Source of the DNA: Haemophilus parainfluenzae
GTDB lineage: Bacteria; Pseudomonadota; Gammaproteobacteria; Enterobacterales; Pasteurellaceae
Direction: 5' to 3'
Length of the DNA: 64,000 nt
NCBI RefSeq assembly: GCF_003252795.1
Contig: NZ_QEPQ01000004.1
Span: 1-64,000 of the forward strand
Both the position numbers and the translations under genes were made by a program. This document shows, piece after piece, positions 12,028 through 24,901 of the stretch; position 1 is the first letter of the stretch; each line of letters starts with the position of its first letter. The notes beneath the pieces were generated by a model. That model searched no databases. It was not told the origin of the DNA and saw only the letters and a list, made by a program, of their open reading frames with translations.

Positions 12028-13319
12028 TTATTGTTCTCCGAAATATTGGTTAAATAAGGATGAAGCAAATCTAAAAGACGCTGTAATGCACCTCGATTTT
12101 CGATTAATACCTCATAGCCGGCATTACCTAAACGCTGACGTGCCTCTTTTGAATTCAATAACTTATCAATAATTTCTGCCAATGCTTTCTCTGTTGAGTT
12201 GATTTGCAATACCCCTTGCACCTCTAACAGCGAGGTAAAAACTTCAGGGAAATTGAAAGTATACTTTCCGCTCACAACGGGTAATTTAAACGCCAAAGGC
12301 TCGAGCGGATTATGTCCCCCATGTTTGACCAAACTTCCGCCTACAAACGCAATATCAGAAATACCATACATCAACATCAATTCACCCATGGTATCACCCA
12401 GAATCACTTGGGTATTCTCTGAAGGAATCTCACCCGTTGAACGGCGGATAAAGTTAAAGTTGGCTTTTTCAATTAAATCTGCCACAGGATTAAAACGCTC
12501 AGGATGGCGAGGCACCAGCAATAACAATAAGTTTGGATGTTTTTTTAGTAACAAATGATACGCTTGTAAAATAAGCTCTTCTTCCCCTTCATGGGTGCTT
12601 GCCGCAATCCAAATCTGACGGTCTTTCGCCCAGCTCTCATGAAGTGTCGCAATGTCTTTGAGTAATTCGTCACTGACCACAAGATCATATTTAATATTGC
12701 CGGTTAATTGCAGGCGATCTTTCTCATAACCTAACTCTAAATAACGCTTTCCACTAATACTATCTTGCGGTGCAATTAAGCTGATTTGAGAAAACATTCG
12801 TTGTAGATGTTGTTTGACTTTGCCATAACGTCTCGCTGAACGCGCAGAAAGACGAGCATTCGCCACAATGAAAGGAATATTTCGACGAGCCAAACAATCA
12901 ATCAAATTTGGCCAAAGCTCCGTTTCAATCACGATGAATACTTTAGGTTGAATAAAATCAATAAAACGATTGATAACACAAGGTAAATCGTAAGGCAAAT
13001 AACAATGCGTCACACTTTTCCCGAATGCAGCTTTTACACGCTCAGAACCTGTTGGTGTAACCGTTGTAAACGTAATAGGTAAATGTGGATATTCCTTCTG
13101 AATACGTTTTACCAAGGGCGTAGCGGCAATTACTTCACCGACTGATGCGGCATGAATGACGATCCCATCTTGTGTAGGCTTAACAAGATTCGCATAAATC
13201 CCATATCGCTCTCCTAAACGCTTACGATAATTCGGCGCCTTGAGACTTCGTAGCAACATGAAGAACAGGACAAAAGGCTGAATCAGATACATCAGGCAGG
13301 TATAAAAAAAACGCCACAT
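12024..13319 (-). CDS. waaA: 3-deoxy-D-manno-octulosonate (Kdo) transferase
   Basis: A GT-B-fold enzyme (GT30) that adds Kdo to lipid IVA on the inner face of the inner membrane. The 431-residue protein has an N-terminal hydrophobic anchor (about residues 4-22), [10 protein letters not shown] with the conserved glutamate, and the C-terminal [15 protein letters not shown] nucleotide-binding loop. In Haemophilus the enzyme is known to add a single Kdo, which a separate kinase then phosphorylates; that is family knowledge and not visible in the sequence. It leads the waaA-coaD-lipoprotein-rep string and is divergent from lgtF. Confidence 0.95.
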   Translation of the reverse strand: MWRFFYTCLMYLIQPFVLFFMLLRSLKAPNYRKRLGERYGIYANLVKPTQDGIVIHAASVGEVIAATPLVKRIQKEYPHLPITFTTVTPTGSERVKAAFGKSVTHCYLPYDLPCVINRFIDFIQPKVFIVIETELWPNLIDCLARRNIPFIVANARLSARSARRYGKVKQHLQRMFSQISLIAPQDSISGKRYLELGYEKDRLQLTGNIKYDLVVSDELLKDIATLHESWAKDRQIWIAASTHEGEEELILQAYHLLLKKHPNLLLLLVPRHPERFNPVADLIEKANFNFIRRSTGEIPSENTQVILGDTMGELMLMYGISDIAFVGGSLVKHGGHNPLEPLAFKLPVVSGKYTFNFPEVFTSLLEVQGVLQINSTEKALAEIIDKLLNSKEARQRLGNAGYEVLIENRGALQRLLDLLHPYLTNISENNK

Positions 13320-13380
13320 AAAATAAATTCGGTTATACTTACAAAAATTTCGGCTAGTATAGCAAAAAAAGGATCAAAAT

Positions 13381-14139
13381 ATGCCAACAATTAGCGTTGC
13401 CATGATTGTCAAAAATGAAGCGGCAGATCTCGCTCAATGCCTCGATACGGTAAAAGATTGGGTAAATGAAATCATTATCGTCGATTCAGGCAGTACTGAT
13501 AATACCCAAGAAATCGCTGAGCAATATGGTGCAAAATTTTATTCGCATCCTGATTGGCCAGGCTTTGGCAAACAACGCCAACGTGCACAACAATATGTCA
13601 CCAGTGATTATGTTTTGTGGTTAGATGCCGATGAACGCGTCACTCCGAAACTTCGTGAATCCATTCGACAAGCGGTTCAACAAGATACGCCAAATACGGT
13701 TTATGATATTCCTCGTGTGAGTGAAGTGTTTGGGCGTGAGATTCGTCATTCTGGTTGGTATCCGGATTATGTGGTGCGTTTATATCGCACAAATTATGCT
13801 GGATATAATGATTCTCTGGTACATGAAAAAGTGGTTTATCCTGAAAATACGAAAGTACAGAAATTAACTGGAGATCTAGAGCATTTCACCTATAAAAGCA
13901 TTCATCACTATTTGGTGAAGTCCGCGGGCTACGCTAAAGCTTGGGCTGACCAACGCCAAGCCAAAGGGAAAAAAGCAACGTTATGGCAAGGTATTAGTCA
14001 TGCGATTGGTTGCTTTGTCAAAATGTACATTTTAAAAGCAGGCTTCTTAGATGGAAAACAAGGTTTTCTGCTTGCAATACTTTCTGCCCACTCCACCTTT
14101 GTGAAATATGCTGATTTGTGGGAACGCAATCAACATTAA
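13381..14139 (+). CDS. lgtF: LPS core beta-glucosyltransferase (GT2, LgtF/WaaE type)
   Basis: A 252-residue family 2 glycosyltransferase with [10 protein letters not shown] at the N-terminus, VDSGSTDNT, and the metal-binding WLDADE near residue 82. The length and the trailing hydrophobic segment match the WaaE/LgtF group. In H. influenzae LgtF adds glucose to the first heptose of the lipooligosaccharide inner core. Its position divergent from waaA supports the same role here. It ends in a USS-pair terminator. The exact acceptor is inferred. Confidence 0.82.
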   Translation: MPTISVAMIVKNEAADLAQCLDTVKDWVNEIIIVDSGSTDNTQEIAEQYGAKFYSHPDWPGFGKQRQRAQQYVTSDYVLWLDADERVTPKLRESIRQAVQQDTPNTVYDIPRVSEVFGREIRHSGWYPDYVVRLYRTNYAGYNDSLVHEKVVYPENTKVQKLTGDLEHFTYKSIHHYLVKSAGYAKAWADQRQAKGKKATLWQGISHAIGCFVKMYILKAGFLDGKQGFLLAILSAHSTFVKYADLWERNQH

Positions 14140-14149
14140 TCAAAAACAA

Positions 14150-14177
14150 AAAGTGCGGTTAAAATTAACCGCACTTT
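14150..14177. terminator. USS-pair terminator after lgtF
   Basis: Inverted USS form a 13-bp stem (14150-14162 with 14165-14177) followed by TTTTTATC. It lies between convergent lgtF and tpiA and can serve both strands. Confidence 0.75.
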
Positions 14178-14202
14178 TTTTATCTCTTTTAGAACAAGAA
14201 AA

Positions 14203-14970
14203 TTAGCTTTTCACTGCTGCCGCTGCTTTCACGATTACTGCAAACGCAGGCGCTTTAAGTGAAGCACCGCCCACTAACGCACCATCAATATCTGGTTGAG
14301 TGAATAATTCTGCTGCGTTAGCATCATTTACTGAACCACCGTATTGAATGATCACTTGATCTGCTACAGCTTGTGATTTTGCTGCAATGTGGCCACGGAT
14401 AAATGCATGAACAGCTTGAGCTTGTGCTGGAGTTGCTGATTTGCCCGTACCGATTGCCCAAATTGGTTCGTAAGCAATCACTGCACCATTAAATGCTTCT
14501 ACACCTAATGCATTGATGACTGCATCAATTTGACGCGCACATACTTCTTCAGTTTTACCTGCTTCGTTTTCAGCTTCAGTTTCACCGATACATAATACTG
14601 GCACTAAACCTGCTTCTTTTAATGCGCCAAATTTTTTCGCCACAAATTCATCGCTTTCTTTATGGTAAGTACGACGCTCAGAGTGACCGATAATGATGTA
14701 TTTTGCACCAAAATCTTTTAACATTTCAGTTGAAATATCACCGGTGAAAGCACCTTTAACATTTACATCAACGTTTTGTGCACCTAAAGCAATTTGGCTG
14801 CCTGCAAGTGCGGCTTCAGCTGTACCTAAGTACATAACAGGTGGGGCGATTGCCACATCACAACCTGTTACACCTTGTAATTCAGCTTTTAATCCTTCGA
14901 TTAATTCTTTGGTAAAGGCTTTGGAACCGTTTAATTTCCAGTTACCCATCACTAAAGGACGACGTGCCAT
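14203..14970 (-). CDS. tpiA: Triosephosphate isomerase
   Basis: It interconverts dihydroxyacetone phosphate and glyceraldehyde 3-phosphate in glycolysis. The 255-residue protein has the full active site: GNWKLNGS with Asn and Lys (residues 10-13), the catalytic His in IIGHSERR, the catalytic Glu in [11 protein letters not shown], and the phosphate loop GGSV. It is transcribed alone, facing lgtF, with the shared USS-pair terminator at its 3' end. Confidence 0.98.
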   Translation of the reverse strand: MARRPLVMGNWKLNGSKAFTKELIEGLKAELQGVTGCDVAIAPPVMYLGTAEAALAGSQIALGAQNVDVNVKGAFTGDISTEMLKDFGAKYIIIGHSERRTYHKESDEFVAKKFGALKEAGLVPVLCIGETEAENEAGKTEEVCARQIDAVINALGVEAFNGAVIAYEPIWAIGTGKSATPAQAQAVHAFIRGHIAAKSQAVADQVIIQYGGSVNDANAAELFTQPDIDGALVGGASLKAPAFAVIVKAAAAVKS

Positions 14971-15169
14971 TTTTGTTTCTCCATATTGAATAAATAAAAA
15001 GTATGTTTACTATACCAAACTTTGAACAGATTTCTTTGTGCAAAATCACATTTTGAAAATTTTTTTGGGGAAATGATGATTATTTTGTGCTAAAAAGCTA
15101 CAATCTACTGTACGGAACCGATAAAAAATAACCAATTTTATAAATAAACGGAAAATAGGTCTGGTAACA

Positions 15170-15604
15170 ATGAAAATTTTCAAAGCCGAACAATGGAATA
15201 TAGAAGTGCTTGCTCCACTCTTTGAAGCCTATCGACTTGCCAACGGAATGAGTGAAAATCCTGACCGCACTTTAACCTTTCTAACAAATCGTATGCGTTT
15301 TAATGAGAGCATGTTTTTTATTGCTGTAAACGAAAACGCACAGGCGATTGGCTTTGTTCAACTTTATCCTCGCTTATCCTCTTTACAATTACAACGCTAT
15401 TGGCAATTAACCGATATTTTTGTCAAAGAAGATAAACATCAAGCCGAGATTTATGCAGCGCTTATTTCTAAAGCAAAAGAGTTTGTCCGTTATACACAAT
15501 CTAACCGTTTAGTGGCGGAATTGAGCCAAGCTCAACAGAGTATTTTAGAACGCGAAGGATTTAAGCTAAACACGAAAAAAAGTTTGTTTGAATTAACTCT
15601 CTAA
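15170..15604 (+). CDS. GNAT-family N-acetyltransferase
   Basis: A 144-residue protein with the GNAT layout: an N-terminal strand and helix ([18 protein letters not shown]), a central strand pair around [33 protein letters not shown] where the acetyl-CoA loop is expected, and a C-terminal EGFKLNTKK strand. The usual R/QxxGxG/A loop is poorly conserved (KEDKHQ), so acetyl-CoA binding is uncertain. Its stop overlaps the xerC start (TAATG), so the two are translationally coupled. The substrate is unknown. Confidence 0.7.
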   Translation: MKIFKAEQWNIEVLAPLFEAYRLANGMSENPDRTLTFLTNRMRFNESMFFIAVNENAQAIGFVQLYPRLSSLQLQRYWQLTDIFVKEDKHQAEIYAALISKAKEFVRYTQSNRLVAELSQAQQSILEREGFKLNTKKSLFELTL

Positions 15605-16491
15605 TGCATACGCTCCTCAATCAATATTGGGATTACTTGCGAATTGAACGCCAAGTAAGCCCACATACCCTCACTAATTATCAACATCAACTGGATGCGA
15701 TTTTAGCAATTCTCGCTGAAAAAGGTATTCAGCACTGGCAGCAAGTAAATCCAAGCGTGGTTCGCCTTATTTTGGCGGAAAGCCGTAAGCAAGGTTTAAA
15801 AGAAAAGAGTCTGGCATTACGTTTGTCTGCCCTTCGTCAGTTTTTCAGCTATCTTGTGCAACAAGGGCAAATGAAAGTGAATCCGGCAACAGGTATTTCA
15901 GCGCCGAAACAAGGCAAACATTTACCAAAAAATATTGATGCTGAACAGGTCCAAAAATTGCTTTCAAATGACAGTAAAGATCCAATTGATTTGCGAGATC
16001 GCGCCATGATGGAGTTAATGTATAGCTCAGGGCTTCGCTTATCTGAATTGCAAGGCTTAAACCTCAATAGCATTAACACGCGAGTACGCGAAGTCAGAGT
16101 GATTGGTAAAGGGAACAAAGAACGTATTGTGCCTTTTGGACGCTATGCTTCTCATGCAATTCAGCAATGGTTGAAAGTACGCCCCTTATTTAATCCAAAA
16201 GATGACGCCCTTTTTGTGAGCCAACAGGGAAATCGCCTTACTCATCGTTCTATTCAAAAACGAATGGAAACCTGGGGCATTCGCCAAGGATTAAACAGCC
16301 ATCTCAATCCACACAAACTACGCCACTCTTTTGCTACTCACATGCTGGAAGCGAGTTCAGATTTGCGTGCTGTTCAAGAGCTTTTAGGGCACAGCAATTT
16401 GTCCACCACGCAAATTTATACACATTTAAATTTCCAACATCTTGCAGAGGTGTATGATCAAGCCCATCCTCGAGCAAAACGAAAAAAATAA
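15604..16491 (+). CDS. xerC: Tyrosine recombinase XerC
   Basis: With XerD it resolves chromosome dimers at dif. The 295-residue protein has the N-terminal SAM-like core-binding domain (residues 1-90) and the C-terminal catalytic domain. The latter carries SSGLRLSEL (Arg), [12 protein letters not shown] (His and Arg), [15 protein letters not shown] (His and the nucleophilic Tyr) and the terminal [11 protein letters not shown]. The HPRA tail is typical of XerC. The start overlaps the previous gene by one base. Confidence 0.94.
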   Translation: MHTLLNQYWDYLRIERQVSPHTLTNYQHQLDAILAILAEKGIQHWQQVNPSVVRLILAESRKQGLKEKSLALRLSALRQFFSYLVQQGQMKVNPATGISAPKQGKHLPKNIDAEQVQKLLSNDSKDPIDLRDRAMMELMYSSGLRLSELQGLNLNSINTRVREVRVIGKGNKERIVPFGRYASHAIQQWLKVRPLFNPKDDALFVSQQGNRLTHRSIQKRMETWGIRQGLNSHLNPHKLRHSFATHMLEASSDLRAVQELLGHSNLSTTQIYTHLNFQHLAEVYDQAHPRAKRKK

Positions 16492-16541
16492 ACAAAGTGC
16501 AGTCAAAAATCATCGTCTTTTTTAACCGCACTTCTAAACAA

Positions 16542-16565
16542 AAAGGCTACCTTCAGGTAGCCTTT
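16542..16565. terminator. Bidirectional terminator between xerC and lptD
   Basis: AAAGGCTACC and GGTAGCCTTT form a perfect 10-bp stem with a TTCA tetraloop. An A-tract lies before it and a T-tract after it, so it works in both directions. The region between it and xerC also holds two imperfect inverted USS-like sequences. Confidence 0.8.
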
Positions 16566-16575
16566 ATTCATTTAA

Positions 16576-18918
16576 CTATAAGCTAAACGCCTGAATATAA
16601 GGAAGTTTCCCTTTTTCTAGCATTTCTTCGATACCGCTTTGGTGATCATTTTCACCTAAACCGCGTAATTCAAAGGTAACACCAATGCTATTATCATAAA
16701 CTACTTGATCGTCACGTTGATTCTGGCGACTCGTCACATAACGTCTCGCCCCTACGCCAACAGACCAACAGCACGAGTTATATTGCACCCCCACATATTG
16801 CTCAACTGGTTTTTTCAACGCAATATCTTGATAATATTTTCCCACAAGCGCCCAGTTGTCCGACACTTCCCATGCCGCCACAACACCAATCTGTTTAATG
16901 TCTTGTTGGTAACGGTTAGCAGAAGCACCCAAATTTTGGTTAATGTACTCTTTGCTCGCATAGCGATAATTTAACTGAATCAGATTATTCTTCATCGGGT
17001 TAAATTCCAAACTGCTATTCGCCAATGAGGCTTTATCTAGCAATGTATCGTATTGGTAGCTACCACGCCAATTCCATTTATCACTAATTTTCCAGTTAGA
17101 CTCCAAGGCCCAAGAAGAAGAGGATTTTGGTGTACGATTATTTGGATTATCATCAATTTTTGATGCCATTAAATAATAAATTTGTCCTGCAGAGAAGTTA
17201 AAACGTTCATCAGAATTCTTATCATAAAAACGAGTTGTTCCACCAAGCGTTATTTGATTAGCTGATGAAATACGATCTAAACCACTATAACGACGATCAC
17301 GGAATAATGAATAATAATCTTGTTGGACTAACGCAGAATCATAGCCAAAACCAAGATAATCATTCACTCGTTTTGAACCGATATTACTTTGATCTTTGTA
17401 TGGTCGATACAGATATTGAACATGAGGTTCAAGCGTTTGTGTATAACCATCAAATAAAGTTTTATTGCTCGCTAAAACCGTTTGTAAATCTACTTTTAAT
17501 TGTGGCAATACACGATTTACCGATTTTTGTACGTCTTCCGCCGAAGAAGAAGAGCCTTTTTTCTGATTATAATGGGTCGCGTAAAGTTTAGTCTCAATAT
17601 TTAAGCTACCATATTTATTTGACATCGCTGTTGCCAAACTTGGTTCAACATGAAAACGCCATGCTTTTGGCATCAAAGCACTATCATTATCAAAGCGTAC
17701 TGCTTGCGAAAATAATTTAAAATCGACCCAACCATTCGCCAAATCATTTTTGTAATAATTGAAGTCAATTTGTGGCATCGCACGATAAGGCCCGATATCG
17801 ACTTCATCAAAAATCTGGAACTGACGTGCAGAAATCGCGAAGTTGTAATTAGGTTTATAGTAAGCAATACGTGCGTATTGATTTGCATAACCATCAGTAC
17901 TGTCACCATAATCTGAATCAAAATCGGTGAAATAACGTTTATCACTTACCTTAGTGTAATCAACATTTAAACGCCAGTTTTCAAGAAAAGAGGAATTATG
18001 GTTCCAATAGAACAAATGACGCTTACGATTATCACTGGTATATTCATCATAACGATCACGTCCTAAATATTCTCCTGCCAGTCTACCTTCACCAACGGGT
18101 GTTAAATAACGGAACTCACCATTTAATTGCCAGCCACGACGAGACATATATTTAGGTGCAATTGTGGCATCATAATTTGACGCAATGTTCCAATAAATTG
18201 GTTGTTTATACCAATAACCATCACGGCTGGAATGACCAACTGTTGGCATTAATAAACCTGAACGACGGCGTTCTCCAATTGGTAATTGCAAGTAAGGGGT
18301 ATAGAACACTGGCACACCTAATACTTTAAAACGCGCATGCCAAAATTCGGCATATTCTTCTTTAATGTGCTGACGAATCTCAGAAGCATCTACTGCCCAG
18401 GCATTATCATCTGGCAAACAAGAGGTAAATGTTGCATTTTTCATTACGCGGTAATTATCGCCCAACTCGATTTCTTGTGCTTTACCACGACCTTGGCGTC
18501 CTACAAGTTGGTAGTCTGCATCAGTGACGTTACCGTTTTTGCTATCTAAATTAAAACTCGCATCATTACCTAATAGATTAATTTGATTATCTTTGTAGTC
18601 AAATCCGCCTCGCAAATAAGCCCAGCGTTGAGTTTGATTGCCCTCACCTGTTTGCTTGACTTCAACTGAATTCCCTACCAAATGGCGGTTTCCTTGTTTC
18701 AAATCCACATTGCCTTGATAAATTGCCTGAGTTGGCTGATTAATCTCTGCTTTATCTGCTTCAATATAAACTGGCAAATTATTGGCATCACCTTTCACGA
18801 CCTCACCAGTAAAATGAGGCACACCAAGCAAACATTGAGAATGCAGATCGGCCAAACTTTGTTGACTATAAAGTGCGGTCAGAATTGAGATTGAAATTAA
18901 GGTATATTTTTTATTCAT
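16576..18918 (-). CDS. lptD: LPS-assembly outer-membrane protein LptD
   Basis: The outer-membrane barrel of the LPS translocon (with LptE) that places lipooligosaccharide on the cell surface. The 780-residue precursor has a signal peptide ending near SLA-D (23/24), an N-terminal OstA/LptA-like jellyroll (about 45-190) and a large beta-barrel. The four cysteines expected for the essential disulphides are visible: Cys29, FTSC near 170, and the adjacent pair in NSCCWS near 720. A USS sits in the signal peptide. A TATAAT hexamer on the minus strand (18951-18956), 32 bp upstream, is a likely -10 element; no sigma-E promoter was seen. Confidence 0.96.
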   Translation of the reverse strand: MNKKYTLISISILTALYSQQSLADLHSQCLLGVPHFTGEVVKGDANNLPVYIEADKAEINQPTQAIYQGNVDLKQGNRHLVGNSVEVKQTGEGNQTQRWAYLRGGFDYKDNQINLLGNDASFNLDSKNGNVTDADYQLVGRQGRGKAQEIELGDNYRVMKNATFTSCLPDDNAWAVDASEIRQHIKEEYAEFWHARFKVLGVPVFYTPYLQLPIGERRRSGLLMPTVGHSSRDGYWYKQPIYWNIASNYDATIAPKYMSRRGWQLNGEFRYLTPVGEGRLAGEYLGRDRYDEYTSDNRKRHLFYWNHNSSFLENWRLNVDYTKVSDKRYFTDFDSDYGDSTDGYANQYARIAYYKPNYNFAISARQFQIFDEVDIGPYRAMPQIDFNYYKNDLANGWVDFKLFSQAVRFDNDSALMPKAWRFHVEPSLATAMSNKYGSLNIETKLYATHYNQKKGSSSSAEDVQKSVNRVLPQLKVDLQTVLASNKTLFDGYTQTLEPHVQYLYRPYKDQSNIGSKRVNDYLGFGYDSALVQQDYYSLFRDRRYSGLDRISSANQITLGGTTRFYDKNSDERFNFSAGQIYYLMASKIDDNPNNRTPKSSSSWALESNWKISDKWNWRGSYQYDTLLDKASLANSSLEFNPMKNNLIQLNYRYASKEYINQNLGASANRYQQDIKQIGVVAAWEVSDNWALVGKYYQDIALKKPVEQYVGVQYNSCCWSVGVGARRYVTSRQNQRDDQVVYDNSIGVTFELRGLGENDHQSGIEEMLEKGKLPYIQAFSL

Positions 18919-18964
18919 AATTCAGTTCTTATTCAGATGAAATTAGGGGGATTATACTGGAATA

Positions 18965-20334
<1,370 letters not shown>

Positions 20335-20886
20335 TTATCCTTGTCTGAAAAGTTGGTTTGTGAGCAAATCGCGGATTTCCGATGGATTTTGTGCTTGCCC
20401 GACTGCATCATCGAGTACGGGGAAATCTGCCCCAAATTGGGAACGCACGGCATCTGCGCTGCGGCAAGGTGATTTACCAGTTAAGTTGGCGCTGGTCGAA
20501 GTGAGGGCAAAGCCTGTTTCTTCGCATAAGGCTTTGACGGCAGGATGAGTACATAAACGCACCGCAATGCTGTTAAATTGCCCCGTCAGAAAATGTGGGA
20601 CTTCTGCCTTTGTCGGCACCACCCAGGTGATTGGATGTTCATATTGTGCCTGTAAGCGTGCAAGCTGTTCGTCAGACAAATGGGAAAAATCGATAAATTG
20701 CTGTAAAAAATGCAAGCTCGACGCGACTAAAATAAGGCCTTTTTCAATCGGACGCTGTTTTAAATTAAGCAATTTTCTGACCGCACTTTCACTTAGCGGA
20801 TTACAGCCCAAACCGAATACCGCCTCAGTAGGATAGGCAACGACTTCGTCTTGCATTAAACGAGCGGCAATTTGTTGTATATTCAT
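20335..20886 (-). CDS. tsaC: Threonylcarbamoyl-AMP synthase
   Basis: It makes the threonylcarbamoyl adenylate used for the universal t6A37 tRNA modification. The 183-residue YrdC-domain protein has [26 protein letters not shown] and a C-terminal [11 protein letters not shown] loop. It is the short form without a Sua5 domain. It overlaps the zinc-ribbon gene by 4 bp upstream and precedes aroE by 3 bp, the same yrdD-tsaC-aroE order as in E. coli. Confidence 0.94.
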   Translation of the reverse strand: MNIQQIAARLMQDEVVAYPTEAVFGLGCNPLSESAVRKLLNLKQRPIEKGLILVASSLHFLQQFIDFSHLSDEQLARLQAQYEHPITWVVPTKAEVPHFLTGQFNSIAVRLCTHPAVKALCEETGFALTSTSANLTGKSPCRSADAVRSQFGADFPVLDDAVGQAQNPSEIRDLLTNQLFRQG

Positions 20887-21425
20887 TTTTCGTTCTCAAA
20901 AATATGTCGACAGCCTTTATTCGCGCATTGCCAGACTTGCTGTTCGGCATTTTCACTTTTTAATAGCGCAAGTGGAAAATGGCATTGTGGACAAGGCATG
21001 GCGTAGGGTTTTGCCGGTAAGGAAAATTTGCAATGGGGAAAGTTATCGCAACCATAAAAGATTTTCCCTTGTCGTCCGCGACGGGCAACTAAATGCCCTT
21101 TATGGCATTCCGGGCAATCAATGGCTTGTTCTTCATCCTGTTGCTCATGCACCACAAAATCACAATCGGGATAATGGCTGCAACCGATGAACATGCCAAA
21201 GGCACCTTGTTTGAGTTGGAGTGGGTTGCCACATTGCGGGCAGGTTTCATCAAGCTCTTTCAACACCTTATGTTCCACCTTATGCAAGGGGCGCAAATAA
21301 TCACAGGCGGGATATGCTGTACAACCTAAAAACAGTCCTTTTTTCCCCTGTTTCACTTGCAAAGGCGCGCCGCATTGTGGGCAATATTCTTCGTGTTTTG
21401 TGTGTTGGAAAAGACTTTGACTCAT
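20883..21425 (-). CDS. Topoisomerase-type zinc-ribbon protein (YrdD-like)
   Basis: A 180-residue protein made almost entirely of four zinc ribbons, starting near residues 15, 61, 103 and 144. Three have the CPxC...GC....CDF/CKF pattern of the topoisomerase I C-terminal domain; the last is CPQC...CANKGC. No catalytic topoisomerase domain is present. It resembles E. coli YrdD and keeps the same neighbours (tsaC, aroE). Nucleic-acid binding is likely, but its job is unknown. Confidence 0.85.
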   Translation of the reverse strand: MSQSLFQHTKHEEYCPQCGAPLQVKQGKKGLFLGCTAYPACDYLRPLHKVEHKVLKELDETCPQCGNPLQLKQGAFGMFIGCSHYPDCDFVVHEQQDEEQAIDCPECHKGHLVARRGRQGKIFYGCDNFPHCKFSLPAKPYAMPCPQCHFPLALLKSENAEQQVWQCANKGCRHIFENEK

Positions 21426-21434
21426 ACGCTGTCC

Positions 21435-23351
21435 CTATGCTTGTAGCATTGCTTCCAATTCTTCCTGGGCCGCTAACCAATCCATTTCAACTTCTTCCAA
21501 GGCTTTTTTCACCTCTACTTGCTGCGCCAAAAGTGCGGTCAATTTTTCTTTATTTTCTGCGCTGTATAGTTCGGAATCTGCCAATTGGTTTTCAATCTCC
21601 GCAAGTTTGGAGGCATGTTTATTCATTTTTTCCTCCAGTTGGAAGATTTTTTTGCGAAGAGGTGCAGTTTGTTGGCGAAGTTCGGCCTCACGACGTTTTT
21701 GTTCCTTGCGATTTTGCATGGAATTTTCATTGTCGTCATTTTTCTCCGAGGATTTATTTTCTGGTGCACTGTTTTGTTCGTTAAGCCATTTTTGATAATC
21801 CTCTAAGTCGCCTTTGAATTCTTCCACTTTTTTATCGTGTACCAAATAGAATTCTTCCACGGTATTACGTAGTAAGTGACGATCATGGGAAACCACCACC
21901 AAAGAGCCCTCGTAATCCACTAGCGCTTCGGTTAATGCCTGACGCATATCCAAATCCAAATGGTTAGTTGGCTCGTCAAGCAGTAATAAGTTTGGACGTT
22001 GCCAAACAATCAGCGCGAGCACCAAACGGGCTTTTTCTCCACCAGAAAAAGATTTCACCGCTTGATTAACTTTGTCGCCATGGAACGCAAAACTCCCGAG
22101 GTAATCCCGTATCTGTTGCTCCGTTTGCTCCGGTGCAAGTTTCTGCATATGCCAGAGAGCGGATTCATCTGCACGTAGTGTATCAAGCTGATGCTGAGCA
22201 AAATAGCCGAGTTGTACGCCTTTAGCTAATTGCACAGTGCCAGAAAGTGCGGTGAGCTCGCCGGCTAACAATTTAATCAACGTTGATTTCCCCGCACCGT
22301 TTTTCCCGAGCAAACCGATGCGCGAACCCGGCACTAAATTCAACTTAATTTTAGTTAAAATTTCTACCGCATTTTCACCATTGCCATAACCTGCGCTCGC
22401 CTGTTCAATCATCACCAAAGGATTCGGCAAAGATAGCGGTGGACGGAATTCAAAGGTAAAAGGATTATCCACATAAGCCGGTGCAATTAGCTCCATGCGC
22501 TCTAAGGCTTTCATGCGGCTTTGTGCTTGTTTGGCTTTGGTCGCTTTGGCTTTAAAGCGGTCGATATACTTTTGTAAATGAGATATCTTTTGTTGTTGCT
22601 GACGATACATGACCGTTTGTTGTGCCAATTTGGTTGCCCGTTGCACTTCAAAGGAAGAATAATCGCCCGTGTATTCGTTGAGCTTCTGATTTTCGATATG
22701 AAGGATTTTCGTCACAATTGGATCGAGAAAATCACGGTCGTGGGAAATTAGTACCAAGGTGCCTTGATATTGCACTAACCAACGTTCTAACCAAATAACT
22801 GCATCCAAATCCAAATGGTTGGTTGGCTCATCCAGTAATAATAAATCCGATGGGCAAAGCAATGCCTGTGCCAAATTTAAACGCATCCGCCAACCACCGG
22901 AGAAGGATTTTACCGGTTGAGTGATTTCGTCTTGGCTAAAGCCTAAACCATGTAATAAGGAAGCCGCACGAGATTGGATCGTCCAAGCATCCAAGGTTTC
23001 TAACTGCCCGTGAATGCGCGCAATCGCATGACCATCATTACGCTCATTGGCTTCGTTTAATTCCTGCTGTAAGCGGCAATATTCGCGATCTCCTTGAATC
23101 ACATAATCAATGGCGGGAATATCCAATGCTGGCGTTTCTTGATTCACCCAAGATACCCGCCAGTTGGATGGATAAGTGACCTCGCCGCCCTCTGGCGTTA
23201 ATTCTTTTTTTAATAGGGCAAAAAGAGAAGACTTACCACAACCATTCTTCCCCACCAAGCCGACTTTTTGTTTCGGATTGATGGTCGCCGTGGCATTCTC
23301 GAGCAATTCGGTTTGCCCGCGCTTTAGGGAAATATTATTAAATACAATCAT
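21435..23351 (-). CDS. yheS: ABC-F family ATPase (YheS-like)
   Basis: A duplicated ABC ATPase without membrane domains, belonging to the ABC-F translation-factor group. There are two Walker A loops (GKNGCGKSS near 37, GKNGAGKST near 350), two signatures (SFSGGWRMR, SFSGGEKAR) and two Walker B motifs (LLLLDEPTNHLDL). A charged linker (around 250-290) joins the halves. The C-terminus (about 525-638) is a Lys/Glu-rich coiled coil. The length and opening MIVFNNISLKRG fit YheS better than Uup or EttA. YheS-type proteins act on ribosomes, probably relieving stalls. It is monocistronic or leads the yrdD-tsaC-aroE-tag string 9 bp downstream. Confidence 0.87.
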   Translation of the reverse strand: MIVFNNISLKRGQTELLENATATINPKQKVGLVGKNGCGKSSLFALLKKELTPEGGEVTYPSNWRVSWVNQETPALDIPAIDYVIQGDREYCRLQQELNEANERNDGHAIARIHGQLETLDAWTIQSRAASLLHGLGFSQDEITQPVKSFSGGWRMRLNLAQALLCPSDLLLLDEPTNHLDLDAVIWLERWLVQYQGTLVLISHDRDFLDPIVTKILHIENQKLNEYTGDYSSFEVQRATKLAQQTVMYRQQQQKISHLQKYIDRFKAKATKAKQAQSRMKALERMELIAPAYVDNPFTFEFRPPLSLPNPLVMIEQASAGYGNGENAVEILTKIKLNLVPGSRIGLLGKNGAGKSTLIKLLAGELTALSGTVQLAKGVQLGYFAQHQLDTLRADESALWHMQKLAPEQTEQQIRDYLGSFAFHGDKVNQAVKSFSGGEKARLVLALIVWQRPNLLLLDEPTNHLDLDMRQALTEALVDYEGSLVVVSHDRHLLRNTVEEFYLVHDKKVEEFKGDLEDYQKWLNEQNSAPENKSSEKNDDNENSMQNRKEQKRREAELRQQTAPLRKKIFQLEEKMNKHASKLAEIENQLADSELYSAENKEKLTALLAQQVEVKKALEEVEMDWLAAQEELEAMLQA

Positions 23352-23489
23352 TTTTTCGAATACATCTGAATTTGTGCTTATTTTGCAATATTTTTCCTTT
23401 TCTCGGAACAGTCTATTCCAATTTTATCGATATTTCTGCCAGAAAAACCAAGTATAATAACGCTCACAAATCAATTATGAGGAAATAAA

Positions 23490-24527
23490 ATGAAGCTCTC
23501 TATTCTTAATCTCGCCCCCGTTCGGGAAGGGCAAACTTATTTGCAAGCGGTTGAGTCTATGGTAAGCCTTGCAAAACATGCTGAGAATATTGGTATTGAA
23601 CGCTATTGGATTGCTGAGCATCATAATATGAAAAATTTGGTGAGTTCAGCGACCGCACTTTTAATTCAGCATACGCTAGCCAATACAAAGACCTTGCGCG
23701 TTGGCTCGGGCGGCGTGATGTTACCGAATCATTCGCCTTATGTGGTGGCCGAGCAATATGGCACACTGGAGACGCTTTATCCAAACCGTGTTGAACTCGG
23801 TTTAGGACGTGCGCCAGGAACGGATATGCAAACGGCTGTAGCACTTCGTCGTGGACGAAACAGTCTGGACTTCCCTGCGGAAATTGCGGAACTTCGCGGC
23901 TACTTTAAAGATTGCAACCCGGTTTCTGCTTATCCTTCCGCGGGCTTGAATATACCGTTTTATATTTTAGGATCGAGTACCGAAAGCGCGTATCTTGCGG
24001 CAGAACTTGGCTTGCCTTATGCCTTTGCTTCACACTTTGCGCCACGCATGATGGAAATGGCGGTAGAGATTTATCGCAAAAACTTCAAACCATCGACCTA
24101 TCTTGCTGAGTCTTATGTCATCTTAGGTGTGAACGCGATTGTTGCCGAAACCGATAAAGAAGCGAGAGAACTGGCGACAACACAAACACTATTTTTCTTA
24201 AACGTAGTGACTAACGCGCAACAAAATTTACAACCACCGATGGCATCAGAAGAAGATGTTTGGAAAGCTCAAATGCACGCCCAAAATAAACCGCACTTTG
24301 GCCCAGTCGATTTCGAGGAGATCCCGATTTACAACCAAGAGCGTGCCGTAGTGGAACAAATGACCGCTTGTTCGCTGATCGGTAGTCCTGAAAGCGTGGA
24401 ATTTCAACTCAAGCAATTACGTGAACGGGTACATTTTGATGAAATTATGGCTGTCAGCTATATTTTTGATGAACAAAAGCAAGCCCAATCTTATACGATG
24501 TTAAAATCGATTGTGGATAAGCAATAG
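23490..24527 (+). CDS. Luciferase-like flavin monooxygenase (YhbW-like)
   Basis: A 345-residue member of the bacterial luciferase-like superfamily, a TIM barrel that uses reduced flavin. It shows RYWIAEHHNM, RVGSGGVMLPNHSPYVVAEQ, LYPNRVELGLGRAPG and the FYILGSSTESAYLAAELGL strand. The order and length match the single-subunit YhbW group. There is a good AGGAAA ribosome binding site before the ATG. It is alone between divergent yheS and convergent glpE, ending in a USS-pair terminator. The substrate is unknown. Confidence 0.85.
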   Translation: MKLSILNLAPVREGQTYLQAVESMVSLAKHAENIGIERYWIAEHHNMKNLVSSATALLIQHTLANTKTLRVGSGGVMLPNHSPYVVAEQYGTLETLYPNRVELGLGRAPGTDMQTAVALRRGRNSLDFPAEIAELRGYFKDCNPVSAYPSAGLNIPFYILGSSTESAYLAAELGLPYAFASHFAPRMMEMAVEIYRKNFKPSTYLAESYVILGVNAIVAETDKEARELATTQTLFFLNVVTNAQQNLQPPMASEEDVWKAQMHAQNKPHFGPVDFEEIPIYNQERAVVEQMTACSLIGSPESVEFQLKQLRERVHFDEIMAVSYIFDEQKQAQSYTMLKSIVDKQ

Positions 24528-24542
24528 CGAGACAAAAAATAA

Positions 24543-24569
24543 AAAGTGCGGTAAATTTCACCGCACTTT
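24543..24569. terminator. USS-pair terminator between monooxygenase gene and glpE
   Basis: Inverted USS at 24543-24552 and 24560-24569 form a 10-bp stem, flanked by A-runs upstream and TTAAA downstream. It serves the two convergent genes. Confidence 0.65.
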
Positions 24570-24583
24570 AAATCAAAAAAATA

Positions 24584-24901
24584 TTAATAAGCCGTTTCTA
24601 TCGGTAAACCAGCTTTTACCCAACCATCAAACCCGCCAATGACACTAAACACATTTTCATAGCCTTGTTCAACGAGGAAAGTCGCCACATTTCGGCTGCT
24701 CACGCCATGATAACAACTCACGATAATCGGGGAGTCAAAATCCACCAGTTCTTCAAATTGTAAAAAGCTTTGGTTAGTTAAATGAAATGCCCCTTTCGCA
24801 TGGGAATAGGTAAAACGTTGAGGGTCCCGAACATCAGCAAGCATGGCGCCATTTTGCATCATTTCCCAAGCTTGTTCTGGGGTAATTTCTTTAAACGACA
24901 T
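24584..24901 (-). CDS. glpE: Thiosulfate sulfurtransferase GlpE (rhodanese)
   Basis: A single-domain rhodanese that transfers sulfur from thiosulfate to cyanide or thioredoxin. The 105-residue protein opens [14 protein letters not shown]. It has [10 protein letters not shown], the active-site loop CYHGVSSRN with the catalytic Cys, and VIGGFDGW. The ATG at 24901 has an AAGGAA site and matches the family; the frame runs open 13 codons further. It overlaps the rarD stop by 11 bp, so the two are probably coexpressed. Confidence 0.93.
   Translation of the reverse strand: MSFKEITPEQAWEMMQNGAMLADVRDPQRFTYSHAKGAFHLTNQSFLQFEELVDFDSPIIVSCYHGVSSRNVATFLVEQGYENVFSVIGGFDGWVKAGLPIETAY

Noticed and set aside
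21221-21784. A 187-codon plus-strand frame opposite yheS and the zinc-ribbon gene
   Set aside because: It lies antisense to two well-supported genes and has no recognisable domain or start signal.
21435-23351. Naming the ABC-F protein Uup or EttA
   Set aside because: The length, N-terminus and C-terminal coiled coil fit YheS; EttA is shorter, and Uup opens differently.
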